Origin: Oegoconia quadripuncta
Lineage: Eukaryota > Arthropoda > Insecta > Lepidoptera > Autostichidae
DNA: 64,000 bases
Direction of reading: 5' to 3'
Assembly (NCBI GenBank): GCA_949316235.1
Contig: OX438747.1
Location: 31,964,601-32,028,600 of the forward strand
Within the stretch, counting starts at the first letter, position 1; each line of letters starts with the position of its first letter. Shown here one piece after another: positions 29,510 through 42,441 of the stretch. A program made the translations under genes and the position numbers. The notes under the pieces were generated by a model. That model was not told the DNA's origin. It did no database searches and saw only the letters and a program-made list of their open reading frames with translations.

Positions 29510-30830
29510 GAACCATCGCGCAGTCGCAGTGTGTTAGTGTCCGGTGGAGAACACAAGTGTGTTGATGAGAATTACCGCCTGTATGTCTCACACTGAGTAA
29601 TATCAAACGAGCTTGCATCGCACAGTTGCATCATGTTCCCAGTGTCTACAGAACCGAGGTAGGTGGGCCACTTCCGCTTTCCCAAACACTCTCGACGTGG
29701 AAAAGTAAATTTAGTCCGTTTAAATACAAGTTTAAAATAATAGATAATCTATAAATTGAATTAACAATTTTAAATAAAAATTATTTATTTAATTTAAATA
29801 TTGCATATAAGTATACAAACATACATTGAACAAACATAGGGCAGAAATTACAATACACAATTTAGTTTTCTTGACACCTGCAAAGCTATTGCTATTAAGT
29901 TGGATTCTGAAAATTCTTTCAATATCAGATAGCAACATTATTTTATAGTGAAATGAACTAAGTTTGACAAATTAATCTTGCAGGAAGATATTAACCTAAA
30001 CCTATAAGACATATAACCTCCAGTTTGGCAATTGAATCATCATCATAATACCGGGGTATCGGTTGTGATTATAGCAAGTGAATGCCTGAAACAAAATACT
30101 AGGATATCATCAATCGTGAGGAGTCATCGTGCTGTCAGTGTGATCCCAATTAACACTCTACAAGCACCTGTTGACAAGAAGTAGCGGCGCAGCAAGTTAA
30201 CGTCTCACACCAAGCTGGCTGGTTATAATCACAACGCGTGAATGTCTCAAACTAAGTACTAGGATAAACCGTCATTATACCGTCAATTATACCGTTCAAT
30301 GAAAACTCTACAAGCACCTGTTGACAAGGTGTAGAGATGGCGCATCAAGTGAACTTCTCACATTACGCACAGGAGATCATAGGACCTGAGGAACCATCGC
30401 GCAGTCGCAGTGTGTTTGTATCCGCTGGATAAACTCCACTTGTTGACGAAAACTTCTGGCGCAGCACGTGAATGTTTCACATCGTAACCCATTGTGTACC
30501 CAGTGTTTGCAGGATAAACTCTAAAAGTACCGCGGTAGATGCGCCACTTCTGCTTTCCCAAAGACTCTCGACGTGAAAACGTAAATTTAAACCGTGTGTA
30601 AAAGAATTGTCAATCGATAAGTGTTATTAAAATTTGAAATATTGGGAAAAGGGCAATGCAAATATTTAGTTAACATTCTTGACACCTGCAAAGTTTTTTT
30701 TTTCAATATTTAGCTAAAAAAAACCATGTAAGTCTCTCTGGTTGTGATCGCAACACGTGAATGTCTCATACTAAGTACTAGGATATCATCGAAAGGGAGG
30801 AGTCATCGCGCCGTGGCCGTGCGTTTCTCG
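29510..30830. repeat. Nested tandem array, sixth block
   Basis: Three long units with landmarks near 29875 and 30680 (cttgacacctgcaaag) and many roughly 113-bp sub-units ('gcgcagtcgcagtgtgtt' at about 30398). No gene. Confidence 0.8.
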
Positions 30831-31075
30831 GTTTGGTTGGTGGTAGGGCATTTTAAATGTCCGCCTAGCTAGCTACCACCATCTTATCTAAATCTGCCGC
30901 CAAGCAGCAATGTTAATAGCATTTTTGAGTTCCGGTTGTCAGAGATAAGACAGCCAGTCCCCCAAATATGTTGGGGTTTCCGGGTTAGTACGCTTCAACC
31001 TTCGACCTCATCTTCACATAACATCAGGTGTGATTGAGGTCAAGTACCAACCCGTTGTGCATAAAAAAAACGCAC
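30831..31075 (+). mobile_element. SINE, 5'-truncated copy
   Basis: Matches the body of the full copy at 53826-54162 (ggtttggttggtggtagggc .. caggtgtgattgaggtcaag) and ends in an A run. Confidence 0.75.
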
Positions 31076-31139
31076 CGTGGTGACCTAGCTCATTGACTAA
31101 AAACCATATCTACATATTTGTGATTGCACTCTCAGACAG

Positions 31140-32290
31140 ACGGCTAGAGATAGAGATGGTGATAGCAACAGGTGAATGTCTAACTAAGTACTAAGATATC
31201 ATCGAGACTGAGGAGTCATCGCGCCGTCGCCGTGCGTTCCCAATGAAAGCTCTACAAGCACATGTTGACAAGATGTAACGGCGGCCCAACAAGTGAACAT
31301 CTCACCTTAAATACTAGACTAACATTAAACATATGAAACTATTGCGCAATCAAGTGCGATCTCACTGACCCAAAAAAACCTCTACATGTACCACCGGTTG
31401 ACGAGAATTACCGGCTCAGCAAGTGAATGTCTCTCACAAAGTACTAGTTGCGGTAGTAGCTCCACTTTCTCTTTCCCAAATGCTTTCGACGTAAAATTAA
31501 ACAGTGTTTAAAATACATGAATAAAAGAATCATAATCCAGTAATATTTAATTTTGAATAAACGCTACACGGCATAACGGTATTTGTTCATATACAAGTGA
31601 CGTATTTAGTAAAGTTTTGCCATTTTGATTCTGCAAATTATTTCACTAGCGACATTGGCTATGTACCTATTTCTAATAAATCTCCATGGAGGATAAATTA
31701 AATCTAAAAGGCTAGGATAATTACCACCATTTTGGCAACTGCGTTCGATGCTGACTGTACGTATTGTCCCAGCCATTCATACACGTGAATGTTTCACTCA
31801 AATTACTGGGGCATCATGGGACGTGAGGAGTAGTCGCGCAGTCGCAGTGTGTTAGTGTCCGCATGGAAATACATGCGTTGACGAGTTGACATGCCGACTA
31901 GCTGATCGGTTTCACAACACGTGAATGTATGACATTGAGTACTAGGATATCATCAAACGTGAGGAGCCAGCGCGCAGTCGCAGTGAGTTAGTGACCGCAC
32001 GTGAACGACTGGTTGTGATGGACTGACTACAAGTGTGTGGACGATAATTACAGGCGCATCACGTGTATGTCTCACATTGAGTACTAGGGCTACATCAAAT
32101 TCAAGGAGCCAGCATTGCACGTCGTAGTATATTCCCCGTGTCCGAAGGATTCACTGTAGAAGTACCGCGGTAACAGCGCCAATTTCGCTTTCCCAAAAAC
32201 TCTCGACGTGAAAAGTGTTTTTAAATTCAGTTTAAAAATAAACATAAACCAATAAGTTTTATTAACAAATTGAAATTAAAATTAATTGCG
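31140..32290. repeat. Nested tandem array, seventh and last block
   Basis: Continues the same sub-unit landmarks (ctaagatatcatcg, gaggagtcatcgcgccgtcg) to 'tctcgacgtgaaaag' near 32205 and an AT-rich end. After 32290 the array motif is not seen again in the window. Confidence 0.75.
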
Positions 32291-32304
32291 GAAATGGTAT
32301 TGAC

Positions 32305-32560
32305 CTGTTTGGTGTAGTGGTTAGAAACTCTGCTGCTATACCAAAAGGTCGCGGATTCGAATCCAGCTAGGGGCATATGTTTGTATGATGAAAACAGACA
32401 TGTGTTCCCGAGCTTTGGATGTTTTTCATTTATATATGTATTTGTTTACAAAAAACATGTATATCTGTAGTTTATCAACCATCTGGTATCCATAACACAA
32501 GTCTAGATGCTTACTGTGGACCTAGACGGCGCTGTGTGTATGTGCAAAGATGTGCAAAGA
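32305..32560 (+). mobile_element. tRNA-derived SINE
   Basis: Head with A and B boxes (tggtgtagtggttagaaact and ggattcgaatccagctaggg), then the body 'catatgtttgtatgatgaaa' and the tail 'tatcaaccatctggtatcca'. The same head starts at 63840 and the tail recurs at about 33010-33110. Confidence 0.75.
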
Positions 32561-32744
32561 TATCGCTTAAAAATGGATGAGTCACAAATGAAAAGACGAA
32601 CGGCAGTTTTTTTGTCCTCCGTGTGTGTATGAACTCCATACTTCAGGGATCAATATGAATCTAACTGCACCATGCATTTCGAAATCGATCCAACCGCGTC
32701 GGCTGCAGGAGGTACGATATACCTACATAGAAAGTTACATACCT

Positions 32745-33260
32745 TCATCATCAGTCCGTAAACATCCCACTGCAGGGATATAGACCATCCATCATATTGA
32801 GAGGGAGTATGGGCCATAGTCCGCTACGCTGGCCCAGTGCGGGGACTTCACATGCCTTCGGTTTTTTTTTATTTCTCAGACATGTAGGTTTCCTCACGAT
32901 GTTTTCCTTCACCATTTAAGAGTAGGATAAATGCACATAAATAATTTTTAATTTAAAAACTTATTTATGTTATGGATGTTTTCATTTATAATAAGTATTT
33001 ATTTCCAAAAAAAAATGTATTTATGTAGTATATCAACCATTTGGTATCCACAACACAAGCCTATAGTTGCTTACTGCGGAACTAGATGGCGCTGTGTGTA
33101 TGTCTAAGGATATTTATTTATTTATTATTATTGGTACATGGCTTGCCTGGACATCGAACCTGGACCTCCCAAATTGGGAGACTGTCTTGTCCACTGACCC
33201 ACCGACGCATTACATAACTTACTCGAAAAAAATTACCTTCCTTCCTTGGATAGTCGGGTA
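32745..33260. mobile_element. Mixed SINE/LINE debris
   Basis: 32745-32850 matches the tail of the SINE at 13010-13300 in reverse (cccactgcagggatatagac). 33005-33110 is a second SINE tail (atatcaaccatttggtatcc .. gatggcgctgtgtgtatgtc). The short frame over 33067-33261 is not a gene. Confidence 0.5.
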
Positions 33261-33535
33261 AAAACAACGAGGCCCCGTCAGTCAGCAGCACTTAACGCAC
33301 CACTCTGAACGATTTTTCCCTCTACGCGGTCAGAAAGTCTGTTTTGCAGCACCAGACATGGCTTATAATCATTAAACCAATAACTTAATGATAATAATTA
33401 GTATGCAAGACAGTAAATCATAGTTTTACAGATATATTGTGCAAAATGTTTGGCTTTTATGCGTTCGTCACCTGATCAAACTCAGTCCACAATTAAAACG
33501 AACATTTGTGGGTGTCAACGGCCAAGAAGTATTGT

Positions 33536-33543
33536 TATAAAAA
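33536..33543 (+). promoter_or_regulatory. TATA box of the first Cys-rich gene
   Basis: tataaaaa about 80 bases before the ATG at 33620, giving a plausible short leader. Confidence 0.5.
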
Positions 33544-33619
33544 GGAAAAACTTGTGTTATCTGTGGCCACACGCAATGCTAAGTGGATCCTGTGTAGTGA
33601 GCTTGTTTAAAAAATCAAA

Positions 33620-36600
33620 ATGAAGGTCGCATTGCTCCTCGTTGGTTTTGCCTTAGTAAGTATTTATACCTAATCACAGTAATAACCATTTAAGTCCCCT
33701 TTCCATCTTCGGACAACCAGGCGCGGGGGGGGGTTACCATCCATATGCTGTCACCATACCGAACATCCGCACTAAGCGCTTTGCTTCATCATTTATAATG
33801 CGGACTCGGTTTTTCCCGACACTTACAACCTTGGGATCTTCAAGTCTAGAGTGAATAGGCATTTACTGGGTGCGCGTGATACATCTTCGGCTGCATCGTC
33901 ACTTTCCATCAGGTGAGATTGTGGTCAAACACGAAACCAGTTTTTAATAAAAAAAAAGAAGTATTTAAAAAACCAAAAAACATATTTTAATAGTGTACCG
34001 TATAGATACAAAGAGTAAATAAAGAAGCTCTGGAATTTAGCTAGATCACTATATTGATTAATTAGCTTAAATTAAGTACAGAGCTCTTATATAGGGGTAT
34101 GTTGATAAGTATGCAATGGGGGTCAGTGTATAGCGAGTGGGGTGTACCTACCGGCCAATGCAAGACTCATACGTCATGCGTGAAGGAAGTGTAATTGGAT
34201 GTGTGAATGTGTGTGTGCCTAACAATGTAACTGCACAGTATGTCAAAATCAAAATCAAAAAATGCTTTATTTTGTAAGTACACAGGGTACACTTAAAATA
34301 GTCAGATTTTACATTTTTAAAGCTATACTGCTTGTTCAAAAGGCATTTTTCCCCTGAGAAGAACAACCAAGAAACTCGAGAGGTTGCTCTTAAAAAAAAA
34401 AGGTTTTTATATTACAAAATTATTAATTATTATATTATATTATAATATTTCATTTCACTATTAATTGTGAAATGCGATCGGGCTGGTTATGTCCATGAAT
34501 GTTTATCATCTAAATAATCTGATATTTTATAATATACTTTCTTAATAAGTTTCTGTTTTATAGTATCTTTAAATTTATTGAAAGGAAGATGTTGTATATC
34601 AACTGGAACCTTATTGAAAAAGCGTATACATAATCCTTTGAATGAATTACTGACTTTGCGGAGGCGACTTATGTGACCCTGTCAGCGAAACCAACGGTTG
34701 CGTGTTCGAATTCCGCGAGGGGTAAATGTTTGTGTGATGAATACGAACATTTATTCTCGAGTTATAAATGCTTATATAAATATAAATGTATGTTTATCCG
34801 TTACCTAGATTCCACAGTTTCCTTAGGCCCGTATTAATAAGCCGTTCTCAAACTTGAGATGACCTTAAGTACACACCTACAAAATAAAGCATTTTTGATT
34901 TGACTTGATTTGACTACACCATGTACTAATTAATTTCTATTAATTAATACAGATTGCGTGTGCTTGCGCCAGACCATGCGGTGGTAAGTATTTATAGCTA
35001 CAATAATATAACTTCCCGTATGTGAGTCAATAAATTTATGTCACCAATTTTGTACCTTATATATACCTTATATAACAAATTATATACCTTATGTACCTTA
35101 TATACCAAATTTCCCGTGAATAAAGCTTTTTCAATTATTTTCTATTCTAATACCCCACTTCAAGCATTGATTTCAACGTAAGATACATCATATCATTTGT
35201 TGAATGTCAATTTAAATATACTGGAAATAAAAGGGCTTATTGCATTTATCTGTCAGTCAGTATGTCCAAGCTACTACCGCTTCGGAAAGGGAAATCATTT
35301 ATGGTAAAAGAAGCGCGCACCCATAGGACCATTGTCCCTTTTTTAATATAAAAAGTATACAATTATTACAATTTTATAATTTTTTGGAGCTGGTCGAAGT
35401 ACACCAGGCGTGTTTGTTATTCAGGTAGTGATAGATAGATAGATAAAGCGTTTATTTGCATATTACAGAAACACATACAAAAATAATCATTCTGCTTGGT
35501 GTTATTCTTACAAAATGTAGCCTTATTTCACAGTAATAAAAATAAAAACAAAAATTAAGTACAACTGTTACAACTTATAATGATTACATATAGTGATTAG
35601 AGACTTAGAGTATAGAGATAGAGATATAGTGAGTAGAGTAGTTATATGAATATATAGTGATAAATTTTGTAAAAACCTTTTTTTACTAATGTTGTTTTGA
35701 CACGGTCTGTAAATTTTTTCTCAGTTAGATTAATGATATTAATATAATATAATGATAATTAATTAATATAATGATATTTATGATATATCGGTGTATAAGG
35801 TTATAAAACTTACATTACTCTACTTCAAAACTAGGATTGGACAAAACGTCCCTCCTAACTTAACAAAATTCTATAGCCAGTCCTTCAGACTGCAAGCCAC
35901 TCGTCTGTGGAACTCTTTGCCGGAATCTATTAGGAAAGCTCAATCATTAAATATTTTTAAATGTCAAGTCAAAAACCACTACTTAGGTCTCTGAATTTTT
36001 TCTTTTCGTTGACTCCCGCCTCGTGAACATTAGTTGACTATCTATAAGTGCTTCTAGTGATTGTGTTTTATACTATATATTAAGTATTTCTACATATTTA
36101 TTTATTTATGTATATATATATATATTTATATAATTAAGTCAATTAATATGATATTATTATTATATTTATGCATGCACCCTACCTGTTTTTCTACCTACAA
36201 ATGTCCCGTAGCTGTGGGTTGTCTGGAAGAGATCGCTTTTAGTGATAAGACCGCCTAATTGTGTTCTATTGTTATCATCAAAATTATTGTAAATTATTTT
36301 GCGCAATAAAGAGTATTTGTATTGTATTGTATTGTATTGTATTGTATTGGAGTAGGATAGTGCCCGAGCTTTTTTAACGAAAGGAAAAAATGGGGCATAT
36401 TAGGTAAGTGAAATTTAGGCGGGAGCGAAGCTTGCTTCAATTAGGTTCATATTTGGACTGCGCAAGTATGACCCCGTCTCCGAATACAGGAGTCAACTAA
36501 AGTGCCTTTCAATTCGTCGACGCAAAGACCTGCACATTCTTTCCCTCCTATATTCTGTGCTGTTCGATCCCAGAACCCCTTTTTATCTGAAAACGTGCTT

Positions 36601-39219
36601 TGAATTTCTTCCCTCCACCCACAATCGCTGCCTTCGTTCTACGGACAATTACGACTTTACGTTCCACCGAACACCTCAAAATTTTATAGCCAATTATCCC
36701 TACCCGAGTCCATCAGACGAGATCAAACTTTAAATGCTTTCAAAGTCGCCGTCAATGAGCATTTCCTGGCGCTTCAATCTGTGCTCCTTTCTTATCTTCC
36801 CTCTATACCTTAGCACAATCTTGTTGTCGTTTATTATTATTATTTTATATACCAATTAATATTTATTTAGTACACCTATATATTTACGTTTGTATTTTGT
36901 TCCTATTTTATAAATGTTATGTTTAAGTAGGTATATTTGTCTATCAATCTATGTATGTATGTGTATGTAAATATATGAAATTTATTCACGTAGTTTGTAT
37001 CTGCATCCCTATTTAATACCGCACAACCTACCTATTTCAAATGGGAAAGTGGGGGAATTGGGAACACTTAACTTCTAACGCTCAAAAATAATAAAAGAAG
37101 GTCACAGACCATAATCAACTTTTATTGAAACATAACTTTGCTTCTCTATCTACTTATTAGTGCTAAATAAAACCTTAAAAATCAACGTTTTATTAAAATA
37201 TAAACAAAAACAAAGAACATTGCCGTTCCTTTTTACCCGATACCCTATGGGGTAATTGAGATCATCCCGCGGGGGAAATGGGAACGGTATGGGGTAATTA
37301 GGAACGATACAATTAAATCTTTATAATAAACTACAATTTCTTTGTGTTGCACAAATCACACACGTAACCTTTACTGGTTTCTCCGGTAGTACATTTATAT
37401 GCCCAGAGTTTACAAATGGCGCACACGATCCAATCTTCTGTTTCATTCTTTCATTCGTATTCGTTTCGGATTCATACTTTTCGTTGCAAATTATGCAATA
37501 AAACTCCTCTTCGTTTTCATCTCCTTGTAAAGCCTTCTTCAAAATTCTGACTCCTTTACCCTTTACTTGTGGCTTCTTTTGTATAGATCTCCAACCTCAT
37601 ATTGGCTTATTCGTTTCCCAGGATTGTTAACGATGTAGATCTCACGTTTTGATGTTATGCCACAAAAAGACTTGCAGCAATCAACTTCATCAAATTTTTC
37701 TAACTGGTCTTCTTGTTCTTTATTAAATACGGTGTACCGACCTTTTTTTGGAGTCTTGAATTTTTTTTGTTTTAGTTGTTTGAATAATGTTGTTTTTGGT
37801 ACTTGGCAGCTTGACCTAATGTGACCTTTTTACTTTTGACATCTCCGATAGCATGGCGAAGATCTCCAATTTGGTATTTTGGTTCAGTCTTTCGTATATA
37901 ATTTCGAGTCATCAAAAACAATTCGTAACGTTAAAACATTATTCCACAATCAACCAGCCAAGGGGTAATTAAGAACCCAAGGGGTAATTAGAAACGTTCT
38001 CAATTACCCGCCTGACGCCGTTCCCAATTGCCCGAAGTAGTCAATATAAATAAAAATGGTCGCTACCCTCAACAGTATTTTTGGTGAACTTCACATTACA
38101 TGGGATTTATAAACATATGGTACGTGTATAATAGTAACGAAATATGGGGTCTTCGAACTCAAAAGTACAATATTTACATCTATTATAACACATAATAAAA
38201 ATTATAACAGAAATGCAAAAAAAATTGTTCGACTCACCATAACAGCGCCCGTGCGGTCTTTCAATCTAACTATCGCGTATGCTCTGAGGGGCGCTGGATG
38301 CATCCGTTGGACAGGTGCGGGACGGTGTATTGTGGGGGGAAATATTACTTATCTAGCTGTTCCTAATTACCCGCCGTTCTCAGTTCCCCCACTCTCCCCT
38401 ACTGTCCCTAATACCCAAAGATTGCTTTTAGTGATAAGGTCGCCAAATTGTACATTCTAATCTTACCACTTCTCTGAAACTGTAAGTTCTTTTCTGTTGT
38501 GCAATAAAGTTTATTTGTATTGTATTGTAATATTTGGGATTTTATTTTTTATCAAAGAAAATCACATGCAGGACTACTTAACCTATATCCTACACAATTT
38601 GTATACAGCCTTTATAATGTGATATAATGTTTTAATTACAGAACCAGAGACATGTGAACAGGACTCATGTGAAAAAGAATCATGCGAGTCGGAGTCTTGT
38701 GAATCGAAACCATGTCAACAACAGCCCCCCAAATCTGAACCATGTGAACCGGAACCGAGTAAACCAGAGCCTTGTGAACCCGAGCATTGTGAACCTGAGC
38801 ATTGTGAACCCGAGCATTGTGAACCCGAGCATTGTGAACCCGAGCCATGTGAACCAGAACCATGTGAACCTGAGCCATGCTCTTCGGAACAGAAAGTCAT
38901 TGTAGTAAAGACCTATGTTCCAGTTGTAATAGTGCAACCATGTTATGAGTACCCACAGGAGACGTGTGAATCAGTTGAAGAACCATGCTACGAATATCCA
39001 CAGGAGTCGTGTGAACCCGTTGCAGAACCATGCTACGAATATCCACAGGAGTCGTGTGAACCTGTCGCAGAACCATGTTACGAATATCCACAGCCGTGTG
39101 AACCTGTTGAAGAACCGTGTTATGAATATCAACAGGAGTCGTGTGAACCTGTTGAAGAACCATGTTATGAATATCGACGGGAGTCGTGTGAACCTGAGTG
39201 TGATGATGACTGTTGCTGA
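33620..39219 (+). CDS. Secreted Cys-rich repeat protein (CEP/CYEYPQ repeats)
   Basis: Three coding exons: 33620-33655 (36 nt), 34953-34983 (31 nt) and 38642-39219 (578 nt), giving 214 aa. Donors are ttagtaagt and gtggtaagt, and acceptors are taatacag and aattacag. Exon 1 and the start of exon 2 form a signal peptide (MKVALLLVGFAL then IACACA). The first half of exon 3 is made of Cys-Glu-Pro repeats (CEPEHCEPEHCEPEH). A short linker (KVIVVKTYVPVVIV) follows, then five to six copies of a 16-residue unit (EEPCYEYPQESCEPVA), ending CDDDCC. The extreme Cys content suggests a cross-linked extracellular material such as silk, cuticle or adhesive (inference). A paralogue with identical exon sizes lies at 45363-49410. 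Introns are filled with TEs. Confidence 0.8.
33735..33950 (+). mobile_element. LINE 3' end, decayed
   Basis: Frameshifted copy of the tail seen at 1900-2400 (caccataccgaacatccgca .. aggcatttactgggtgcgcg), ending in an A run; in intron 1 of the Cys-rich gene. Confidence 0.6.
34238..34640 (-). mobile_element. LINE 3' end
   Basis: Starts with (aaatc) units and 'aatgctttattttgtaagta'. This is the reverse of the tails at 53190-53590 and 57945-58295 (acctacaaaataaagcattt). It is in intron 1 and is interrupted by the next SINE. Confidence 0.65.
34640..34800 (+). mobile_element. tRNA-derived SINE
   Basis: B-box-like 'gcgtgttcgaattccgcgag' followed by 'taaatgtttgtgtgatgaat', the same family as 1-130. 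Confidence 0.55.
35425..35650 (-). mobile_element. LINE 3' tail with (gata)n
   Basis: agatagatagataaagcgtt followed by a reverse-strand LINE terminus (tttatttgcatattacagaa). No coding part remains. Confidence 0.4.
35780..36350 (+). mobile_element. LINE polymerase C-terminus with (ttgta)n tail
   Basis: Frame 35791-35994 ends RLWNSLPESIRKAQSLNIFK, a typical LINE terminus. It is followed by a 3' UTR (gcgcaataaagagtatttgt) and five or six ttgta units. Confidence 0.7.
36395..37044 (+). mobile_element. Second LINE C-terminus, decayed
   Basis: Degenerate coding text reads as 'YRSQLKCLSIRRRKDLHIL' and 'FLRSTDNYDF' in broken frames, then an AT-rich 3' UTR. The UTR continues after the insertion at 37047-38395 to end with ttgta units near 38515-38530. 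Confidence 0.5.
37047..38395 (-). mobile_element. Decayed pogo-like DNA transposon
   Basis: Ends agtgggggaattgggaac and (in reverse) agtgggggaactgagaac form an inverted pair about 1.35 kb apart. On the minus strand an ATG at 37912 opens MTRNYIRKTEPKYQIGDLRH.., a psq-type helix-turn-helix with LGQAAKY. The C-terminal end survives at 37321-37560 with CIICNEKYES and VTCVICATQRN, a zinc-binding tail. The DDE core is deleted and frames are broken, so it is dead. It interrupts the LINE UTR in intron 2 of the Cys-rich gene. Confidence 0.65.
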
Positions 39220-40637
39220 AGGTAGGTTAAGAATCCAAATAACTATGAAGGTGTATTTTAATAAATTCTTTATTGCACCAAACAATTACATATAACAGAG
39301 TACAAACAATAGGTCATGTATAAACTATGGAATGATCACACTTAAAAACAGTGCACAACACTACAACTCCACTCCAATAACCAGGTCTTATGTTTCGTGA
39401 TTTCCTTGTCGCTTGTATCTTTCCTTAAGTATTTCTTCCGCAATCACCATATCTCTGCTCTAATACACTATGTCCATAGCTGTCCCCCGTCCACGACGCA
39501 ACCACCATCTTTATTACCACAGGTTGAAAAGGAAGTGGAAGACCACGGAAAAGATGGATGGATTGTGTGAGTGTCACCTTATGAAATATACAGAAATGCA
39601 CACGTGACCGGGGTCGCAAGGAAACGTGCAACACTATATATGTTTTTTGCGGCTCCCATGGGAAGAGGGTTGGTTCAATTCTAACTTATTTTCCCTTTAG
39701 ACTTTCTCCTACATGTACTTATAAATAAAGGCCTGCTAATTTAACTGTGTTGCCGACTTTACGAAAAGGGCTTGAACGATGGGGTACTGGCTGATAGAAG
39801 AGATTGGAAGAAAAAGAAGTATTGCGCCGACCCCAAATAAATTGGGAGCAGGACAAGAAGATGATGACCCTCTGTTGGAGAGTTAACCAGGATTTTTAAT
39901 AAAAACTTAATTTTCAACTTAATAATTCTGTATTCTAATTAACACGGTTGTAGACGAACAAGAATATACCTATACATACAGGCATTAGCGAAGAGAAATT
40001 TCGTTGCTATTAAAATTCAACAGGCGTTTTGCATTCCATGTATTGTCCTGCCTGAACACCCTCTCCCAGAGAGATGAGGCTGTACCTCAACAGTGGGATT
40101 GTGTAAGACTAATAAAGAATGAAAGAAATAAAACATTTATTCAGCTTACAATGGGTATGTACATGAAAATTTTGAGATAATAATACTAAAACATAATAAT
40201 GCAAGCTGATATAGGTTCCAGCTCACATAATGCTGTGGCATGAACCATATAGTACTGAGTACATTAATTATGTGCCACAGCGCTGATTTTCAGCTGGCAC
40301 CTTTGTAGGAGGTTAGGCGCTCATAGAATAACTAAAAAAAAAAAACAAACAAATAAAATAATCGACTCCACACATTGTACATAATTAACATATTCCAGAA
40401 AACAGACATAAACATAAACTACACATTATAGGTACTTAAAGGAATAAAAACAGCTATAATTTAACAGGGGGCGCAATACCATCATTAACTAATATTAAAT
40501 GAGGTACTTAATTACACCGTCAGGTTGCCGTCTCAAAGCAATCTCTTTTATTACTTCTCTGAAACATGATATAGATTAATAACGTGATATAGAATCATGA
40601 TAATTGTCTTTGTCTAATTCTTATTTTTCTTTTACAG

Positions 40638-40705
40638 ATCAAACATCGCGTGACAAGATCATCGCAGAAGCTGTGAAATGAATAAAGATACCCGAATTTC
40701 GAACC
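40638..40705 (+). other. Probable 3' UTR exon of the first Cys-rich gene
   Basis: Strong acceptor tttcttttacag, then 44 bases and AATAAA at 40681. The coding exon ends with a donor (tgaag|gtaggt at 39222) just two bases past its stop codon, so splicing to this exon is consistent. Inference from signals only. Confidence 0.45.
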
Positions 40706-41515
40706 TCTGTGTTAATTATTTATAATTTCTTTGACTTATATCCCACATTAAAAATACTTGTTCGGAACGCGGGCGTTACTAGCGACCGGGACGTCGCCAG
40801 ACATCTCGTGGTATAGGGTTGCTCGGGCAATTGCAAAGCTACTACAGGTGAATATCGGAATGGTCTGCTACTAATAGCACACAGGCCCGATCACCTTAAA
40901 CTCTGTGAAGAGACAATTACAGACCATTTTGTACACAAATAATGACTCAATTATAATCATGAAACCTGAGATGCTTACCGGTGAAAGGTAAACAAATGCA
41001 CGGCCCCTCATGCCATCCAACTTGGCCCTCGCGTGCAATCTGTGGGATTCAACCGGTCTAGTCTAATCCCTATAGCTCAAATTCCGTAATCAGGTTCTTA
41101 TCAAGTAACGACTTACCGAATCCTTCCACTCGACGTAGATAATAAGTAATCAAAGTCACCCACGCTCGCTGTTGAGCTAAGTGTAGGTCCATCTCTCCTT
41201 CGGCGGCCGGTAGCATTATGAATTCTCATTATTTTTGTGCAGATCTAACATTACTGTAAAACGTCACCGCGCCGCTTGCTCGATACCAGGGCCACCTGGT
41301 TCATTTCCCGTAGCAAACCGCGTACTGTGATAGTCATGCTACGGTCCCTATTATACATTCTGTCGCTAATCTATCGCTATCTCCGATATACTTTTAAAAA
41401 CAAGCAAACAAACAAAAAAAACAAGGAAAAAAAATATCGGTAGATTACTTTGGATATGATATAGATATTTAGTATTAAAACATATTAAAGCTATTTAGGT
41501 ATTATTTATAATTAG
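40706..41515. other. Intergenic, no gene seen
   Basis: Patchy sequence with no coding frame. An inverted pair (cggtagattactttggat / atccaaagtaatctaccg) at about 41430 and 41519 marks the junction with the next LINE fragment. Confidence 0.4.
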
Positions 41516-41517
41516 CT

Positions 41518-41900
41518 TTATCCAAAGTAATCTACCGATTTCCCATATTGACATGTTTTTTTTATGATTGAACGCTCATTCACTCTGCTCTTGAAGATCC
41601 CAAGGTTGTAGGATTCAGGAAAGACTGACGCCGGAAGGGAGTTCCATGCCATGGCTGTTCGGATGATGAATGAAGAATCGAACTTCTCAGTGCGAATGTT
41701 CGGTATATTAACTATATACGGGTGGAATCCCTCCCCACGCCTAGTGGTCCGAAGATGGAAGGGTGACCGTGGAATAAGATTATGTAATTCCAACGCACAC
41801 TCCCCGAAATGTATCCTGTAAAAAATTGAGAGACAGGTGACTTTGCGACGGTACTCTATCCATGTGCAAAAAATCACGGTCTTTAAGATTATAAGAAGTT
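41518..41900 (-). mobile_element. LINE 3' end (polymerase C-terminus)
   Basis: Frame 41518-41877 on the minus strand reads CLSIFYRIHFGECALELHNL .. AMAWNSLPASVFPESYNLGI, closely related to 1981-2319. 5'-truncated. Confidence 0.75.
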
Positions 41901-42111
41901 AAAAGTGTATCCTTACTGGACTACTATGTTACCTAGTTACAATGTGAACGTCGTCGTATATATTGAATATGTATTTACATAAGAGTTACTGGTTATCTAA
42001 CAAGAATTGTTTAGTAGTCTGTCGAGTCTGCCTTTTTGGACTCATTTCTAATATGGACAGGCAAGGTTTGAAACGGTTTTAGTGGGTAGACCTCCCGATA
42101 GGGAGGGAAGT

Positions 42112-42441
42112 CTTTTTTTTGTTTTTTATGCACGACGGGTTCGTACTTGACCTCAATCACACCTGATGTTAAGTAAAGATGAGGTCAAAGGTGGAAGCGT
42201 ACTGCGACCCGGAAACCCCAACACATTTGGGGGACTGGCTATCTTATCTCTGACAACCGGAACACAACAATGCTATTAACATTGCTGTTTGGCGGCAGAT
42301 TTAGATAAGATGGTGCTAGCTAGCCAGGCGGACATTTAAAATGCCCTACCACCAACCAAACCCAGTACTAAACATCCTGCGATCGAACCTCGACCTCCGA
42401 TTCGTAAACCCTATGTTGCTTACATTGAGCCACGGAGGCGG
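42112..42441 (-). mobile_element. SINE, near full length
   Basis: Reverse copy of 53826-54162. It starts with the T run (complement of the A tail) and ends with the tRNA-like head (gagccacggaggcggttg). Confidence 0.8.

Noticed and set aside
38636..39285. Open frames on both strands over the Cys-repeat exon
   Set aside because: Shadows caused by the repeat; only the spliced plus-strand frame has a signal peptide, matching phases and a paralogue.
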